This document shows, piece by piece, positions 1-5,642 of a DNA stretch of 5,642 nucleotides (the stretch's first letter is position 1; each line of letters opens with the position of its first letter). This stretch comes from Fidelibacterota bacterium (GTDB lineage Bacteria; Bipolaricaulota; Bipolaricaulia; UBA7950; UBA9294). The stretch covers positions 1 through 5,642 of the forward strand of contig JAJRTG010000021.1 of the NCBI GenBank assembly GCA_024278395.1, given 5' to 3'. The notes under the pieces are model-generated. The model searched no databases. It worked only from the letters and a program-made list of their open reading frames with translations, and had not been told where the DNA came from. The translations under genes and the position numbers were made by a program.

Positions 1-2072
1 GTCTTCCGATCGGCGAACTCGGCCCGTTTGCCGTCGTTCCACTGCTCGACCGGTCGGAGGTAGCCGACGATGCGCGAGTAGATCTCGGTCTTTGCCCCGC
101 AGACCGGGCATTCCCTCTCCTCCCCGGCGATGTACCCGTGCTCGGGACAGATGGAGAAGGTCGGAGTCAGGGTGTAGTAGGGAAGGTGGAAGTTCTCCGC
201 GATCTTCCGCACCAATTGCTTGGTCGCCTCCGGGGTCGGGGTCTCCCCGAGGAACGCGTGGAAGACCGTCCCGCCGGTGTACAGGGTCTGGAGGGGATCC
301 TGGAGCTTCAGGGCCTCGAACATGTCCTCGGTCAGCCCGACCGGCAGATGGGTGGAGTTGGTGTAGTACGGGGTCTCCCCGCCGTATGCCTCCAGGTTGT
401 GGATGCGGATGTCCGGGTAGCGCTCGATGTCCTTCCGCGCCAGTCGGTAGCTCGCCCCCTCGGCCGGGGTCGCCTCGAGGTTGAAGATCTCTCCGGTCTC
501 CTCCTGGAAATCGGCGAGCCGGTCGCGCATGAAGCTCAGGACCTTTACCGCGAAGTCCCTTCCCTCCGGATCGGCGATCGTGATCCCGAACAGGTTCAAA
601 AGCGCCTCGTTCATCCCGATCAGCCCGATCGTGGAGAAGTGGTTCTTCCAGTAGCCTCCCTCCGCCCGCTTAACCCCCTGCAGGTAGAACTTGGAGTACG
701 GGTATAGCCCCTGCTCGGTCAGCTTCTCCAGGGTCTTCCGCTTGACGATCAGGGATTCCTTGGCGAGATCCATCAGCTCCTCCAGCCGGGAGAAGAAATC
801 GGCCTCGTCCTTGGCCAGGTACCCAAGTCGCGGGAGGTTTATCGTCACCACCCCGATCGAGCCGGTGAGCGGGTTCGCCCCGAACAGGCCTCCCCCGCGC
901 TTCTTGAGCTCGCGGTTGTCGATCCGCAGCCGGCAGCACATCGAGCGGGCATCCTCCGGCCGCATGTCGGAGTTTATGAAGTTGGAGAAGTACGGGATCC
1001 CGTACTTGGCGGTCATCTCCCACACCGGCTCCAGGTTGGGGTTGTCCCAATTGAAGTCCTCCGTGATGTTGTAGGTCGGGATGGGGAAGGTGAACGGGCG
1101 GCCGTGCATGTCCCCCTCGGTCATCACCTCGGCGAACGCGCGGTTGAACATGTCCATCTCGTGCTGATAGTCGCCGTACACCGAGTCCTGGATCTCCCCC
1201 CCGATGATCACCGGCTCCCCTTTCATATAACTCGGGACCTCGAGATCCAAGGTGATGTTGGTGAACGGGGTCTGGAACCCGACCCTGGTCGGGACGTTCA
1301 TGTTGTACACGAACTCCTGCAGGTTCTGCTTCACCTCCTCGTAGGAGAGGCGATCGGCGCGGATGAACGGGGCGAGGTAGGTGTCGAGGTTGGAGAACGC
1401 CTGCGCTCCAGCCGATTCCCCCTGCAGGGTGTACATGAAGTTCACCACCTGGAGAAGGGCGACGCGGAAGTGCTTCGCCGGTCGGGCCTCGATCTTCCCC
1501 CGCACCCCGCGGAAGCCCCGCAGGAGCAGATCGCGCATATCCCAACCGACGCAGTACGCCCCCAAAGTCCCGAGGTCGTGAATGTGGAAATCGCCGCTCT
1601 CGTGGTGTCTCCGGACCTCGGGGGGATAGATCTTGGAGAGCCAGTAATGGGAGATCACCCGATCGGTGATGTGGGTGTTCAGCCCCTGGAGGGAGTAGGT
1701 CATGTTGCTATTCTCCCGCACACGCCAGTCGCGGTCGTTCAGGTAGTCCTCGACGAGGAACGGAATCTCCTCGATGAGGCCGCGCATCTCGCGGATCTCC
1801 GCGTGTTGTTTGCGGTAAAGGATGTACGCCTTGGCCGTGCGGATGTAGCCCTCCTCGATCAACACGTCCTCGACGATGTCCTGGATCTCCTCCACCGTCG
1901 GGAGATCCTCGGTGAACCGCGCGTTGAGGATGGTGGTCACCCGCTCGGAGAGCCGCTTGGCCGCGCGCTCGTCAGGATCGCCGACCGCGCGCATCGCCTT
2001 CCAAATCGCCGTCGTGATCTTCGCCTCGTCGAACGGAACGACCCGGCCGTCTCGTTTTACAATGCGTTCCAT
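1..2072 (-). CDS. nrdD: Anaerobic (class III) ribonucleoside-triphosphate reductase, large subunit; C-terminus cut by window edge
   Basis: Oxygen-sensitive glycyl-radical enzyme that reduces ribonucleoside triphosphates to dNTPs in the cytoplasm and is activated by the radical-SAM protein NrdG. My minus-strand reading is open from ATG (2072-2070) to the window edge, giving 690 complete residues. Residues 1-92 are an ATP-cone allosteric domain (MERIVKRDGRVVPFDEAKI). The catalytic barrel contains HIHDLGTLGAYCVGWD (Cys174), the tandem cysteines of SMCCRL (Cys379/Cys380) and GGGLFGANPLTGSIGVVTIN. The C-terminus has a zinc site, CPEHGY...CPVC (Cys642, His645, Cys655, Cys658), then YSRIVGYLRPVEQWNDGK, where Gly670 is the expected radical glycine. 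The family is usually about 700 residues, so only some 10-20 are missing. The start is supported by GAGGGGG at 2081-2087, 8 nt upstream; another ATG at 2089-2087 is out of frame. nrdG is not visible and would be expected beyond the left edge. Family assignment is firm; the electron donor (formate or thioredoxin type) is not resolved here. Confidence 0.97.
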   Translation of the reverse strand, partial: MERIVKRDGRVVPFDEAKITTAIWKAMRAVGDPDERAAKRLSERVTTILNARFTEDLPTVEEIQDIVEDVLIEEGYIRTAKAYILYRKQHAEIREMRGLIEEIPFLVEDYLNDRDWRVRENSNMTYSLQGLNTHITDRVISHYWLSKIYPPEVRRHHESGDFHIHDLGTLGAYCVGWDMRDLLLRGFRGVRGKIEARPAKHFRVALLQVVNFMYTLQGESAGAQAFSNLDTYLAPFIRADRLSYEEVKQNLQEFVYNMNVPTRVGFQTPFTNITLDLEVPSYMKGEPVIIGGEIQDSVYGDYQHEMDMFNRAFAEVMTEGDMHGRPFTFPIPTYNITEDFNWDNPNLEPVWEMTAKYGIPYFSNFINSDMRPEDARSMCCRLRIDNRELKKRGGGLFGANPLTGSIGVVTINLPRLGYLAKDEADFFSRLEELMDLAKESLIVKRKTLEKLTEQGLYPYSKFYLQGVKRAEGGYWKNHFSTIGLIGMNEALLNLFGITIADPEGRDFAVKVLSFMRDRLADFQEETGEIFNLEATPAEGASYRLARKDIERYPDIRIHNLEAYGGETPYYTNSTHLPVGLTEDMFEALKLQDPLQTLYTGGTVFHAFLGETPTPEATKQLVRKIAENFHLPYYTLTPTFSICPEHGYIAGEERECPVCGAKTEIYSRIVGYLRPVEQWNDGKRAEFADRK

Positions 2073-2117
2073 GTAAAATGCCCCCTCATAAATAATGGTT
2101 TGGGATATACCGGACCC

Positions 2118-2147
2118 ATCATAGTCCCGAGGGTGGGGGTGGGTCAA
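2118..2147 (-). promoter_or_regulatory. Predicted sigma70-type promoter of nrdD
   Basis: On the minus strand, TTGACC (2147-2142) is followed after 18 nt by TATGAT (2123-2118); each box matches five of six consensus bases. Transcription would start near 2111 and leave a leader of about 39 nt carrying the GAGGGGG ribosome binding site. The spacer is strikingly C-rich on this strand. The position directly upstream of nrdD and the box quality make this the best promoter in the window; it is a prediction from sequence only. Confidence 0.65.
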
Positions 2148-2152
2148 CAGGG
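2131..2152 (+). other. Putative G-quadruplex motif inside the nrdD promoter
   Basis: The plus strand reads GGG-T-GGGGG-T-GGG-TCAACA-GGG, four runs of at least three G separated by loops of 1, 1 and 6 nt, which satisfies the usual G3+N1-7 rule. It covers half of the spacer and the whole -35 box of the predicted nrdD promoter and lies on that gene's template strand. The motif is seen directly; folding and any effect on transcription are inference. Confidence 0.5.
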
Positions 2153-2159
2153 ACCCTGT
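2147..2159. repeat. 13-bp palindrome abutting the nrdD -35 box; candidate operator
   Basis: ACAGGG-A-CCCTGT is a perfect inverted repeat with 6-bp arms around a single central base. It sits immediately upstream of, and shares one base with, the predicted nrdD -35 element, a common place for a dimeric regulator to bind. An overlapping second repeat, GGGTC (2141-2145) and GACCC (2152-2156), uses some of the same bases. It does not resemble the NrdR box. No regulator can be named from sequence. Confidence 0.35.
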
Positions 2160-2222
2160 GCGGATTTCGGAATGGCAAATGCATATGGATAGGTGAAAAG
2201 GACAGATTGCCATGCTTTTTGG

Positions 2223-2236
2223 GTGATAAACATCAC
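2223..2236. promoter_or_regulatory. CRP/FNR-like inverted repeat GTGAT-N4-ATCAC
   Basis: A perfect 5-bp inverted repeat with a 4-bp spacer. The core GTGA-N6-TCAC matches the centre of the CRP consensus, and GTGAT-N4-ATCAC differs from the FNR consensus TTGAT-N4-ATCAA only at the outermost base of each arm. Its centre is about 69 bp upstream of the predicted rpsT start site and about 118 bp upstream of that of nrdD. Anaerobic reductase genes are FNR-controlled in some bacteria, so the context is suggestive. Arms this short arise by chance fairly often, so the call is tentative. Confidence 0.3.
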
Positions 2237-2262
2237 GATCGTCTCGCTTCGAACCGGACGTC

Positions 2263-2291
2263 TTGATTATCCTCCTCCGATCCGCTAAGAT
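2263..2291 (+). promoter_or_regulatory. Predicted promoter of the rpsT-secF-recJ operon
   Basis: TTGATT (2263-2268) and TAAGAT (2286-2291) are separated by exactly 17 nt, and each matches four of six sigma70 consensus bases. Transcription would begin near 2298, leaving a leader of about 35 nt before the initiation region of rpsT. It is the best pair of boxes upstream of the operon on this strand, but weaker than the nrdD promoter. Confidence 0.45.
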
Positions 2292-2311
2292 TCGGCGATA
2301 CACAACGTGGA

Positions 2312-2341
2312 TTAGTATTCAGAGGTGATTGAAATACCTAA
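2312..2341 (+). promoter_or_regulatory. rpsT initiation region: Shine-Dalgarno in a hairpin loop, conserved start position in the stem
   Basis: GAGGTGAT (2322-2329) is an excellent Shine-Dalgarno sequence. It lies in a 13-nt loop (2320-2332) of a predicted hairpin: 2312-2319 pairs with 2333-2341, giving eight base pairs with C2337 bulged. The stem is AT-rich and so only moderately stable. The ATA at 2334-2336, which aligns with the usual S20 initiator, lies in the stem. S20 is known to repress translation of its own mRNA in E. coli, so this structure could be an autoregulatory site; that link is inference. Confidence 0.4.
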
Positions 2342-2594
2342 CATCCGTTCAGCAGAGAAGCGTTTACGCCAGAGCGAGAAGCGTCGCCTGCGGAACCGGG
2401 CGAGGAAGAATGCGGTGAAAAAGGTGATCAAGCAGATCCGCATCCATCTCGCCGCCGGAGAGAAGGAAGAGGCCCGTGCCCTGATCCCCCAGCTTGCCAA
2501 GGCGGCCGACAAGGCGGCCAAGGGCCACGCGTTTCATAAGAACAAGGCGAGCCGGATCAAGTCACGGTGGATGCGCAAGATCCAGTCAGCTTGA
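2325..2594 (+). CDS. rpsT: Small ribosomal subunit protein S20 (bS20); start codon uncertain
   Basis: Primary 16S rRNA-binding protein of the 30S subunit. The product is small, very basic and helical, with family hallmarks IPNIRSAEKRLRQSEKRR at the N-terminus, LAKAADKAAKG in the middle and HKNKASRIKSRW near the end. The listed start, GTG at 2325, is the only standard initiation codon between the in-frame stop TAG (2313-2315) and the conserved region, and it gives 89 residues. That GTG lies inside the Shine-Dalgarno GAGGTGAT (2322-2329), so it is a poor start. The codon aligned with the family's initiator Met in MPNIRSA is ATA at 2334-2336, eight nt after GAGG, giving 86 residues (E. coli S20 has 87). 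The only ATG is near the C-terminus. The true start may therefore be the rare codon ATA, or an ATG altered by a sequence error. First gene of an operon with secF, 18 nt downstream. Identity is secure; the start is not. Confidence 0.93.
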   Translation: MIEIPNIRSAEKRLRQSEKRRLRNRARKNAVKKVIKQIRIHLAAGEKEEARALIPQLAKAADKAAKGHAFHKNKASRIKSRWMRKIQSA

Positions 2595-2612
2595 TCCAGG
2601 AGGAGGCTCTGC

Positions 2613-3509
2613 ATGCACCACTTCGATTTCCTCGGTAAGGCGAAGTATTTTGTCCCCATCTCCATTCTGCTGGTGTTACTGAGCTGGATCCTCGTAATCC
2701 CGGGAGTGAGGGGGCTCAACCCGGGGATCGACTTCACCGGCGGCACGGAATTCACCGTTATGTTCGAAAAGCCCGTATCCACCGCCGAGGTGCGCAGCGT
2801 GCTCGCCGGGATCCCCGCACCGATCGACCTCTCCAAGAGCGTGATCCAGGACGTCGCCGGGAAGAACACCAAGGTGATCACCACCCAGCTCGATGTGGAG
2901 AGCAATCAGAGCACGATCCAGGAAATCGAGAAGACCCTGCGGGACAAGTTCCCGGTGAAGGACGTGAGCCGCCGCTCGATCGGGCGACAGGTGAGCCGGG
3001 AATTGGCCGAGAAGGGATGGCAGGCCGTCTTACTCGCGCTCGTGGTCATCCTGGTCTACATCTCCTGGCGGTTCCGGCTGCGCTACGCGGTCGGCGCGGT
3101 GGTCGCCCTGATCCACGATGTATCGATCGCCCTCGGGGTATTCGCCCTGTTCCACATCGAGGTGAACCTGGCCACGATCGCCGCATTCCTCACGATCGTC
3201 GGTTACTCCCTGAACGACACGATCGTGATCTACGACCGGATCAGGGAGAACATGAAGATCGAGCGCAAGGCATCGATCTTCGACATCATAAACAAGAGCG
3301 TCAATCAATCGCTCTCCCGTACGTTGAACACATCGTTCACCACCCTCATCCCGGTGTTCATCATGTTCCTGTTCGGGGGGACGGTCCTGCGCGGCTTCTC
3401 CCTCGCCCTGTTGATCGGAGTTATAGTCGGTACCTACTCCTCGATGTACATCGCCAATCCGATCCTCTACGGATGGTCCCTTAAGGCAGGGGTAAAGAGA
3501 GGTAAATGA
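2613..3509 (+). CDS. secF: Protein translocase subunit SecF
   Basis: Inner-membrane RND-family partner of SecD. SecDF uses the proton-motive force to help draw preproteins out of the SecYEG channel on the far side of the membrane. The 298-residue product has the six-helix SecF plan: TM1 about 13-30, then NPGIDFTGGTEF (37-47) opening an extracytoplasmic domain to about 130, TM2 136-152, TM3 158-180 with the conserved HD pair (His168, Asp169), TM4 184-208 with GYSLNDTIVIYDRIREN (197-213), TM5 241-258 and TM6 261-286. Length is normal for SecF alone, so this is not a SecDF fusion. The start has a strong AGGAGGAGG (2598-2606) 6 nt upstream. secD, usually directly before secF, is missing here; the preceding gene is rpsT. 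The end overlaps recJ by 4 nt. Confidence 0.97.
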   Translation: MHHFDFLGKAKYFVPISILLVLLSWILVIPGVRGLNPGIDFTGGTEFTVMFEKPVSTAEVRSVLAGIPAPIDLSKSVIQDVAGKNTKVITTQLDVESNQSTIQEIEKTLRDKFPVKDVSRRSIGRQVSRELAEKGWQAVLLALVVILVYISWRFRLRYAVGAVVALIHDVSIALGVFALFHIEVNLATIAAFLTIVGYSLNDTIVIYDRIRENMKIERKASIFDIINKSVNQSLSRTLNTSFTTLIPVFIMFLFGGTVLRGFSLALLIGVIVGTYSSMYIANPILYGWSLKAGVKRGK

Positions 3510-5227
3510 ACTCCCTTCTTTTTCCAGGAAGGGAATGGGAACCTGCTCCCTCCCCGGACGAGGACCTCGTCGGGGAGGTCGTTTCTTCCCTGGGCTGCTC
3601 CCGCGGGCTCGGGATCCTGCTCGCGCGGCGGGGCGGGAAGCGATGGCGGGGACTGCTCGATCCCGGCTTTCCCCAATTTCATTCCCCCTTTTCCCTATCA
3701 GGGATAGATGCGGGGATCGCGCGCCTGCGGGAGGCGATCTCCCGCGGTGAGCGGCTGTTCATCCACGGTGATTTCGACGTCGACGGCCTGACCGGTGCGG
3801 CCCTCCTCTACCGGGGGCTCTCTCCCCTCTTCCCAAAGGGGACGATCAAGGTGGAGGTCGGCGACCGCCGGCACGGGCACGGACTGTCTCATGAGTTCGT
3901 GCTGCGGGCGATCGACGAGGGGTTCTCGCTCGTCCTCACTGTGGATTGCGGGGTCTCCAACGTCGACGAGGTCGCCGCCCTGCGCGAGGCGGGGATTGAC
4001 ACGATCATAACCGACCATCACGTGCCACCAAAGACTCTACCCCCAGCGGTCGCGGTGATCGACCCCCAGCTACCCGGAGACGCCTATCCGAACCCCCATC
4101 TCGCCGGGGTCGGGGTGGCGTACAAGCTGCTGAGCGCCCTGTACGAACGGCTGGGAAAGCCGATCCCGTACCAGCTGCTCGATCTCGTCGGGTTAGGGAC
4201 GATCGCCGATCTGGTCCCTCTCTCCCATGACGGAGAGGTGGAGAATCGGGCGCTTGTGCGGGAGGCGTTTAACCTGATCGCGCGGGGGGAGGGATCGTCC
4301 CTCGGGCTGCGCGTCCTGATGGAGCGGCTCTCGCTCAACCCGAAGAAGCTGTCCGCTTCGGATATCGGCTACATCATCGCCCCGAAGCTGAACGCGGCGA
4401 ACCGCGCCGGTGACCCCAAGGTCGCGTTCCTCCTCTTGACCACGAAGCTCAGGGAGCGGGCCGAATACCTGAGCGAGGTCCTCCTCGACTACAACCGCGA
4501 CCGGGAGGTGGCACAGACGGACCTGATCGCCCAGGCGCAGGAGGAGATGGCCAAGGAGGGAATAGATCCCCTAAGAGACGGGATGATCATCCTCTCCGGC
4601 AAGTACTGGAATGAAGGGATCATCGGGCTTGCCGCGTCCAACCTCGCCGACCGCTACCGCGTCCCTACGGTGATCATCTCCGAGGGGGACCGGGTGAGCC
4701 GCGGCTCCTGCCGGAGCGTGGACGGGTTCGACATGATCGCCTGCCTGCGGGAGAACGCCGACATCCTCGTGCGCTACGGCGGACACAAGATGGCCGCCGG
4801 GTTCACCGTTAAGAACGAGCTCCTCCCCGAGCTTGAGGAAAGGCTCCTCGAGTGCGCGTCCCGCAAGCGGGAGAAGTCCGCCCCCATCCGGGAACAGTAC
4901 GACGCCGCCATCGACGCAGCGGAGATCGACATGCGCTTCTACACCAACATCCGTTCCCTCTCCCCCTATGGCCCGGGCAATCCCGCCCCCCTCTTCCTCA
5001 TGCGCGACTGCCGCTTCTCCGGACTGACCCTCGTCGGAGGGCAGCGCCAACACCTGAAGGGGGCGGTAAGCCAGAACGGGAAGAGCATCCCGTTCATCGC
5101 CTTCCGCATGGGCCGCCACATAGACGCCTTCGCCACCGCATCCGGCACCGGGTTGATCTTCCGTCCCGGGTTCGACGACTGGCGGGGGGCGGTGCAGGTG
5201 GAGGCGGTCGACCTGATCGAGGGCTAA
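3506..5227 (+). CDS. recJ: Single-stranded-DNA-specific 5'-3' exonuclease RecJ
   Basis: DHH-superfamily, metal-dependent 5'-3' exonuclease acting in RecF-type recombination, mismatch repair and base excision repair. All 573 residues are readable; E. coli RecJ has 577. The DHH domain carries motif I HGDFDVDG (Asp89, 91, 93), motif II TVDCGVSN (Asp147), motif III TDHH (169-172) and motif IV GTIADLVPL (Asp235). The DHHA1 domain includes GKYWNEGIIGLAASNLADRY (365-384), GSCRSVDGFD (400-409) and the GGHKMAAGF signature (425-433). An OB-fold segment follows from about 464, with SPYGPGNPAPLF (486-497). All metal-ligand motifs are present, so it should be active. One small oddity is Cys402 in GSCRS, where Gly is common. 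The ATG overlaps the secF stop as ATGA; its AGAGGT Shine-Dalgarno is unusually close (AGG ends 3 nt before ATG), so translation is probably coupled to secF. Confidence 0.97.
   Translation: MNSLLFPGREWEPAPSPDEDLVGEVVSSLGCSRGLGILLARRGGKRWRGLLDPGFPQFHSPFSLSGIDAGIARLREAISRGERLFIHGDFDVDGLTGAALLYRGLSPLFPKGTIKVEVGDRRHGHGLSHEFVLRAIDEGFSLVLTVDCGVSNVDEVAALREAGIDTIITDHHVPPKTLPPAVAVIDPQLPGDAYPNPHLAGVGVAYKLLSALYERLGKPIPYQLLDLVGLGTIADLVPLSHDGEVENRALVREAFNLIARGEGSSLGLRVLMERLSLNPKKLSASDIGYIIAPKLNAANRAGDPKVAFLLLTTKLRERAEYLSEVLLDYNRDREVAQTDLIAQAQEEMAKEGIDPLRDGMIILSGKYWNEGIIGLAASNLADRYRVPTVIISEGDRVSRGSCRSVDGFDMIACLRENADILVRYGGHKMAAGFTVKNELLPELEERLLECASRKREKSAPIREQYDAAIDAAEIDMRFYTNIRSLSPYGPGNPAPLFLMRDCRFSGLTLVGGQRQHLKGAVSQNGKSIPFIAFRMGRHIDAFATASGTGLIFRPGFDDWRGAVQVEAVDLIEG
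3549..3578 (+). other. Strong GC-rich hairpin in the early recJ coding sequence
   Basis: 3549-3555 pairs with 3572-3578 and 3557-3562 with 3566-3571, leaving G3556 bulged and a 3-nt loop (3563-3565): thirteen pairs, nearly all G-C. It lies about 40-70 nt downstream of the recJ start, within codons 15-25. No T-run follows, so it is not an intrinsic terminator. It might slow ribosomes or stabilise the upstream rpsT-secF message, but high GC and the codons for a charged stretch could also produce it by chance. Confidence 0.35.
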
Positions 5228-5642
5228 TCCTCCGCCGCCGCAAGCCGGGAAGAGGAGAGGATCACCCATGTCGAGAGAGCTCGTCCGATGAACACAGGGA
5301 TCAAAAGGGCCCTAACGATCCGGCGCGGATCGTGAATGAGCCGGTAGAGCCACTCGAGCCCGAGCCGCTGCCACCCCTCCGGGGCCCGGCGACAGTCCCC
5401 GGCGAAGAGGTCGAGGGCTCCCCCGATCCCGATCATCACGGTACCGGCGAGTCTTCCCCGCGCGTTGAGCATGAAGCGCTCCTGGCGCGGGACCCCCATT
5501 CCGACCAGGACAAGGTCCGGCCTCGCCCCGGTGATCCTTCCGATCACCTCATCATCGTCTGAAAAGTACCCGTGATGTACCCCAACGATCGTAAGTCCGG
5601 GGTATCGGGCTTTCAGCCGGGCCGCCGCCCGGGCCGCTACAC
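5224..5642 (-). CDS. WecG/TagA/CpsF family glycosyltransferase, C-terminal part; N-terminus beyond window edge
   Basis: Member of glycosyltransferase family GT26, whose relatives add N-acetylmannosamine-type sugars to undecaprenyl-diphosphate-linked intermediates of cell-surface polymers (enterobacterial common antigen, wall teichoic acid, capsule). My minus-strand reading is open from the right edge to TAG (5226-5224), giving 138 residues. They include YPGLTIVGVHHGYFSDDDEV, RPDLVLVGMGVPRQERFM, IGIGGALDLFAGDCRRAPE and RLGLEWLYRLIHDPRR, the conserved C-terminal signatures in order. A final hydrophobic stretch (ALLIPVFIGRALSTWVIL) could lie at the membrane surface, consistent with a lipid-linked acceptor. 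An internal GTG near 5547 is not the real start, because the family sequence continues upstream of it. The gene converges on recJ, with the two stops overlapping. Family is clear; sugar and acceptor cannot be read from sequence. Confidence 0.93.
   Translation of the reverse strand, partial: VAARAAARLKARYPGLTIVGVHHGYFSDDDEVIGRITGARPDLVLVGMGVPRQERFMLNARGRLAGTVMIGIGGALDLFAGDCRRAPEGWQRLGLEWLYRLIHDPRRIVRALLIPVFIGRALSTWVILSSSRLAAAED

Noticed and set aside
138..707. 189-codon plus-strand open frame opposite the 3' part of nrdD
   Set aside because: Antisense to the zinc-site and glycyl-radical coding region; no domain and no plausible ribosome binding site.
670..1545. 291-codon minus-strand open frame
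   Set aside because: It lies on the same strand as nrdD but in another frame; the sequence is low-complexity R/P/G-rich and the nrdD frame explains the region.
2100..2112. Possible NrdR box around GGGATATACC
   Set aside because: It shares only the central ATAT with the NrdR consensus, and a second helically phased box was not found.
1104..2192. 362-codon plus-strand open frame across the 5' half of nrdD
   Set aside because: It is antisense to a full-length, motif-complete nrdD. Its product is rich in V, L, H and D with no recognisable domain, typical of a GC-rich reverse-strand shadow.
2172..2213. 7-bp inverted repeat ATGGCAA / TTGCCAT
   Set aside because: The arms are separated by 28 nt and no promoter element or known operator pattern coincides with them; likely chance.
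4571..5269. 232-codon minus-strand open frame opposite recJ
   Set aside because: It overlaps the DHHA1 and OB-fold coding region of recJ and the end of the GT26 gene; no family features, shadow frame.
5224..5547. 107-codon version of the glycosyltransferase starting at the internal GTG
   Set aside because: The conserved family sequence LTIVGVHHGYFSDDDE continues in frame upstream to the window edge, so this is an internal codon and the gene is truncated by the window.
1..5642. Signs of a mobile element, CRISPR array, toxin-antitoxin or defence system
   Set aside because: No direct repeats, integrase, transposase or small paired genes were seen; all coding space is taken by housekeeping genes and one surface-polymer glycosyltransferase.

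Overview
The window looks like a chromosomal segment of a GC-rich (roughly 60%) bacterium with an anaerobic lifestyle. A bacterial ribosomal protein, a Sec translocase subunit and RecJ mark it as a core bacterial region, and an oxygen-sensitive class III ribonucleotide reductase points to anaerobic or facultative growth. Nothing seen fixes the phylum. No phage, transposon, CRISPR or RNA-gene signal was found.

Layout: (1) 1-2072, minus strand: nrdD, the anaerobic ribonucleoside-triphosphate reductase, cut at its extreme C-terminus by the window edge. (2) 2073-2324: a 252-bp divergent intergenic region. It holds a good sigma70-type promoter for nrdD, a weaker one for the rightward operon, a G-quadruplex-type motif inside the nrdD promoter, a 13-bp palindrome next to its -35 element, and a CRP/FNR-like inverted repeat. 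(3) 2325-5227, plus strand: a compact operon rpsT (ribosomal protein S20) - secF (Sec translocase accessory subunit) - recJ (single-strand DNA exonuclease), with an 18-nt gap and then a 4-nt ATGA overlap. (4) 5224-5642, minus strand: the C-terminal part of a WecG/TagA/CpsF-family glycosyltransferase. It converges on recJ, and the two stop codons overlap.

The plus-strand genes serve translation, protein export and DNA repair and do not form one pathway; their grouping looks like a growth-linked housekeeping operon. nrdD makes dNTPs without oxygen, and the glycosyltransferase belongs to a cell-surface polysaccharide locus extending beyond the right edge.

The most unusual points are the start of rpsT, where the codon aligned with the family's initiator Met is ATA with a well-placed Shine-Dalgarno and no in-frame ATG, and secF without an adjacent secD. 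I see no evidence of a wholly new multi-gene system here; the noteworthy signals are regulatory and organisational.
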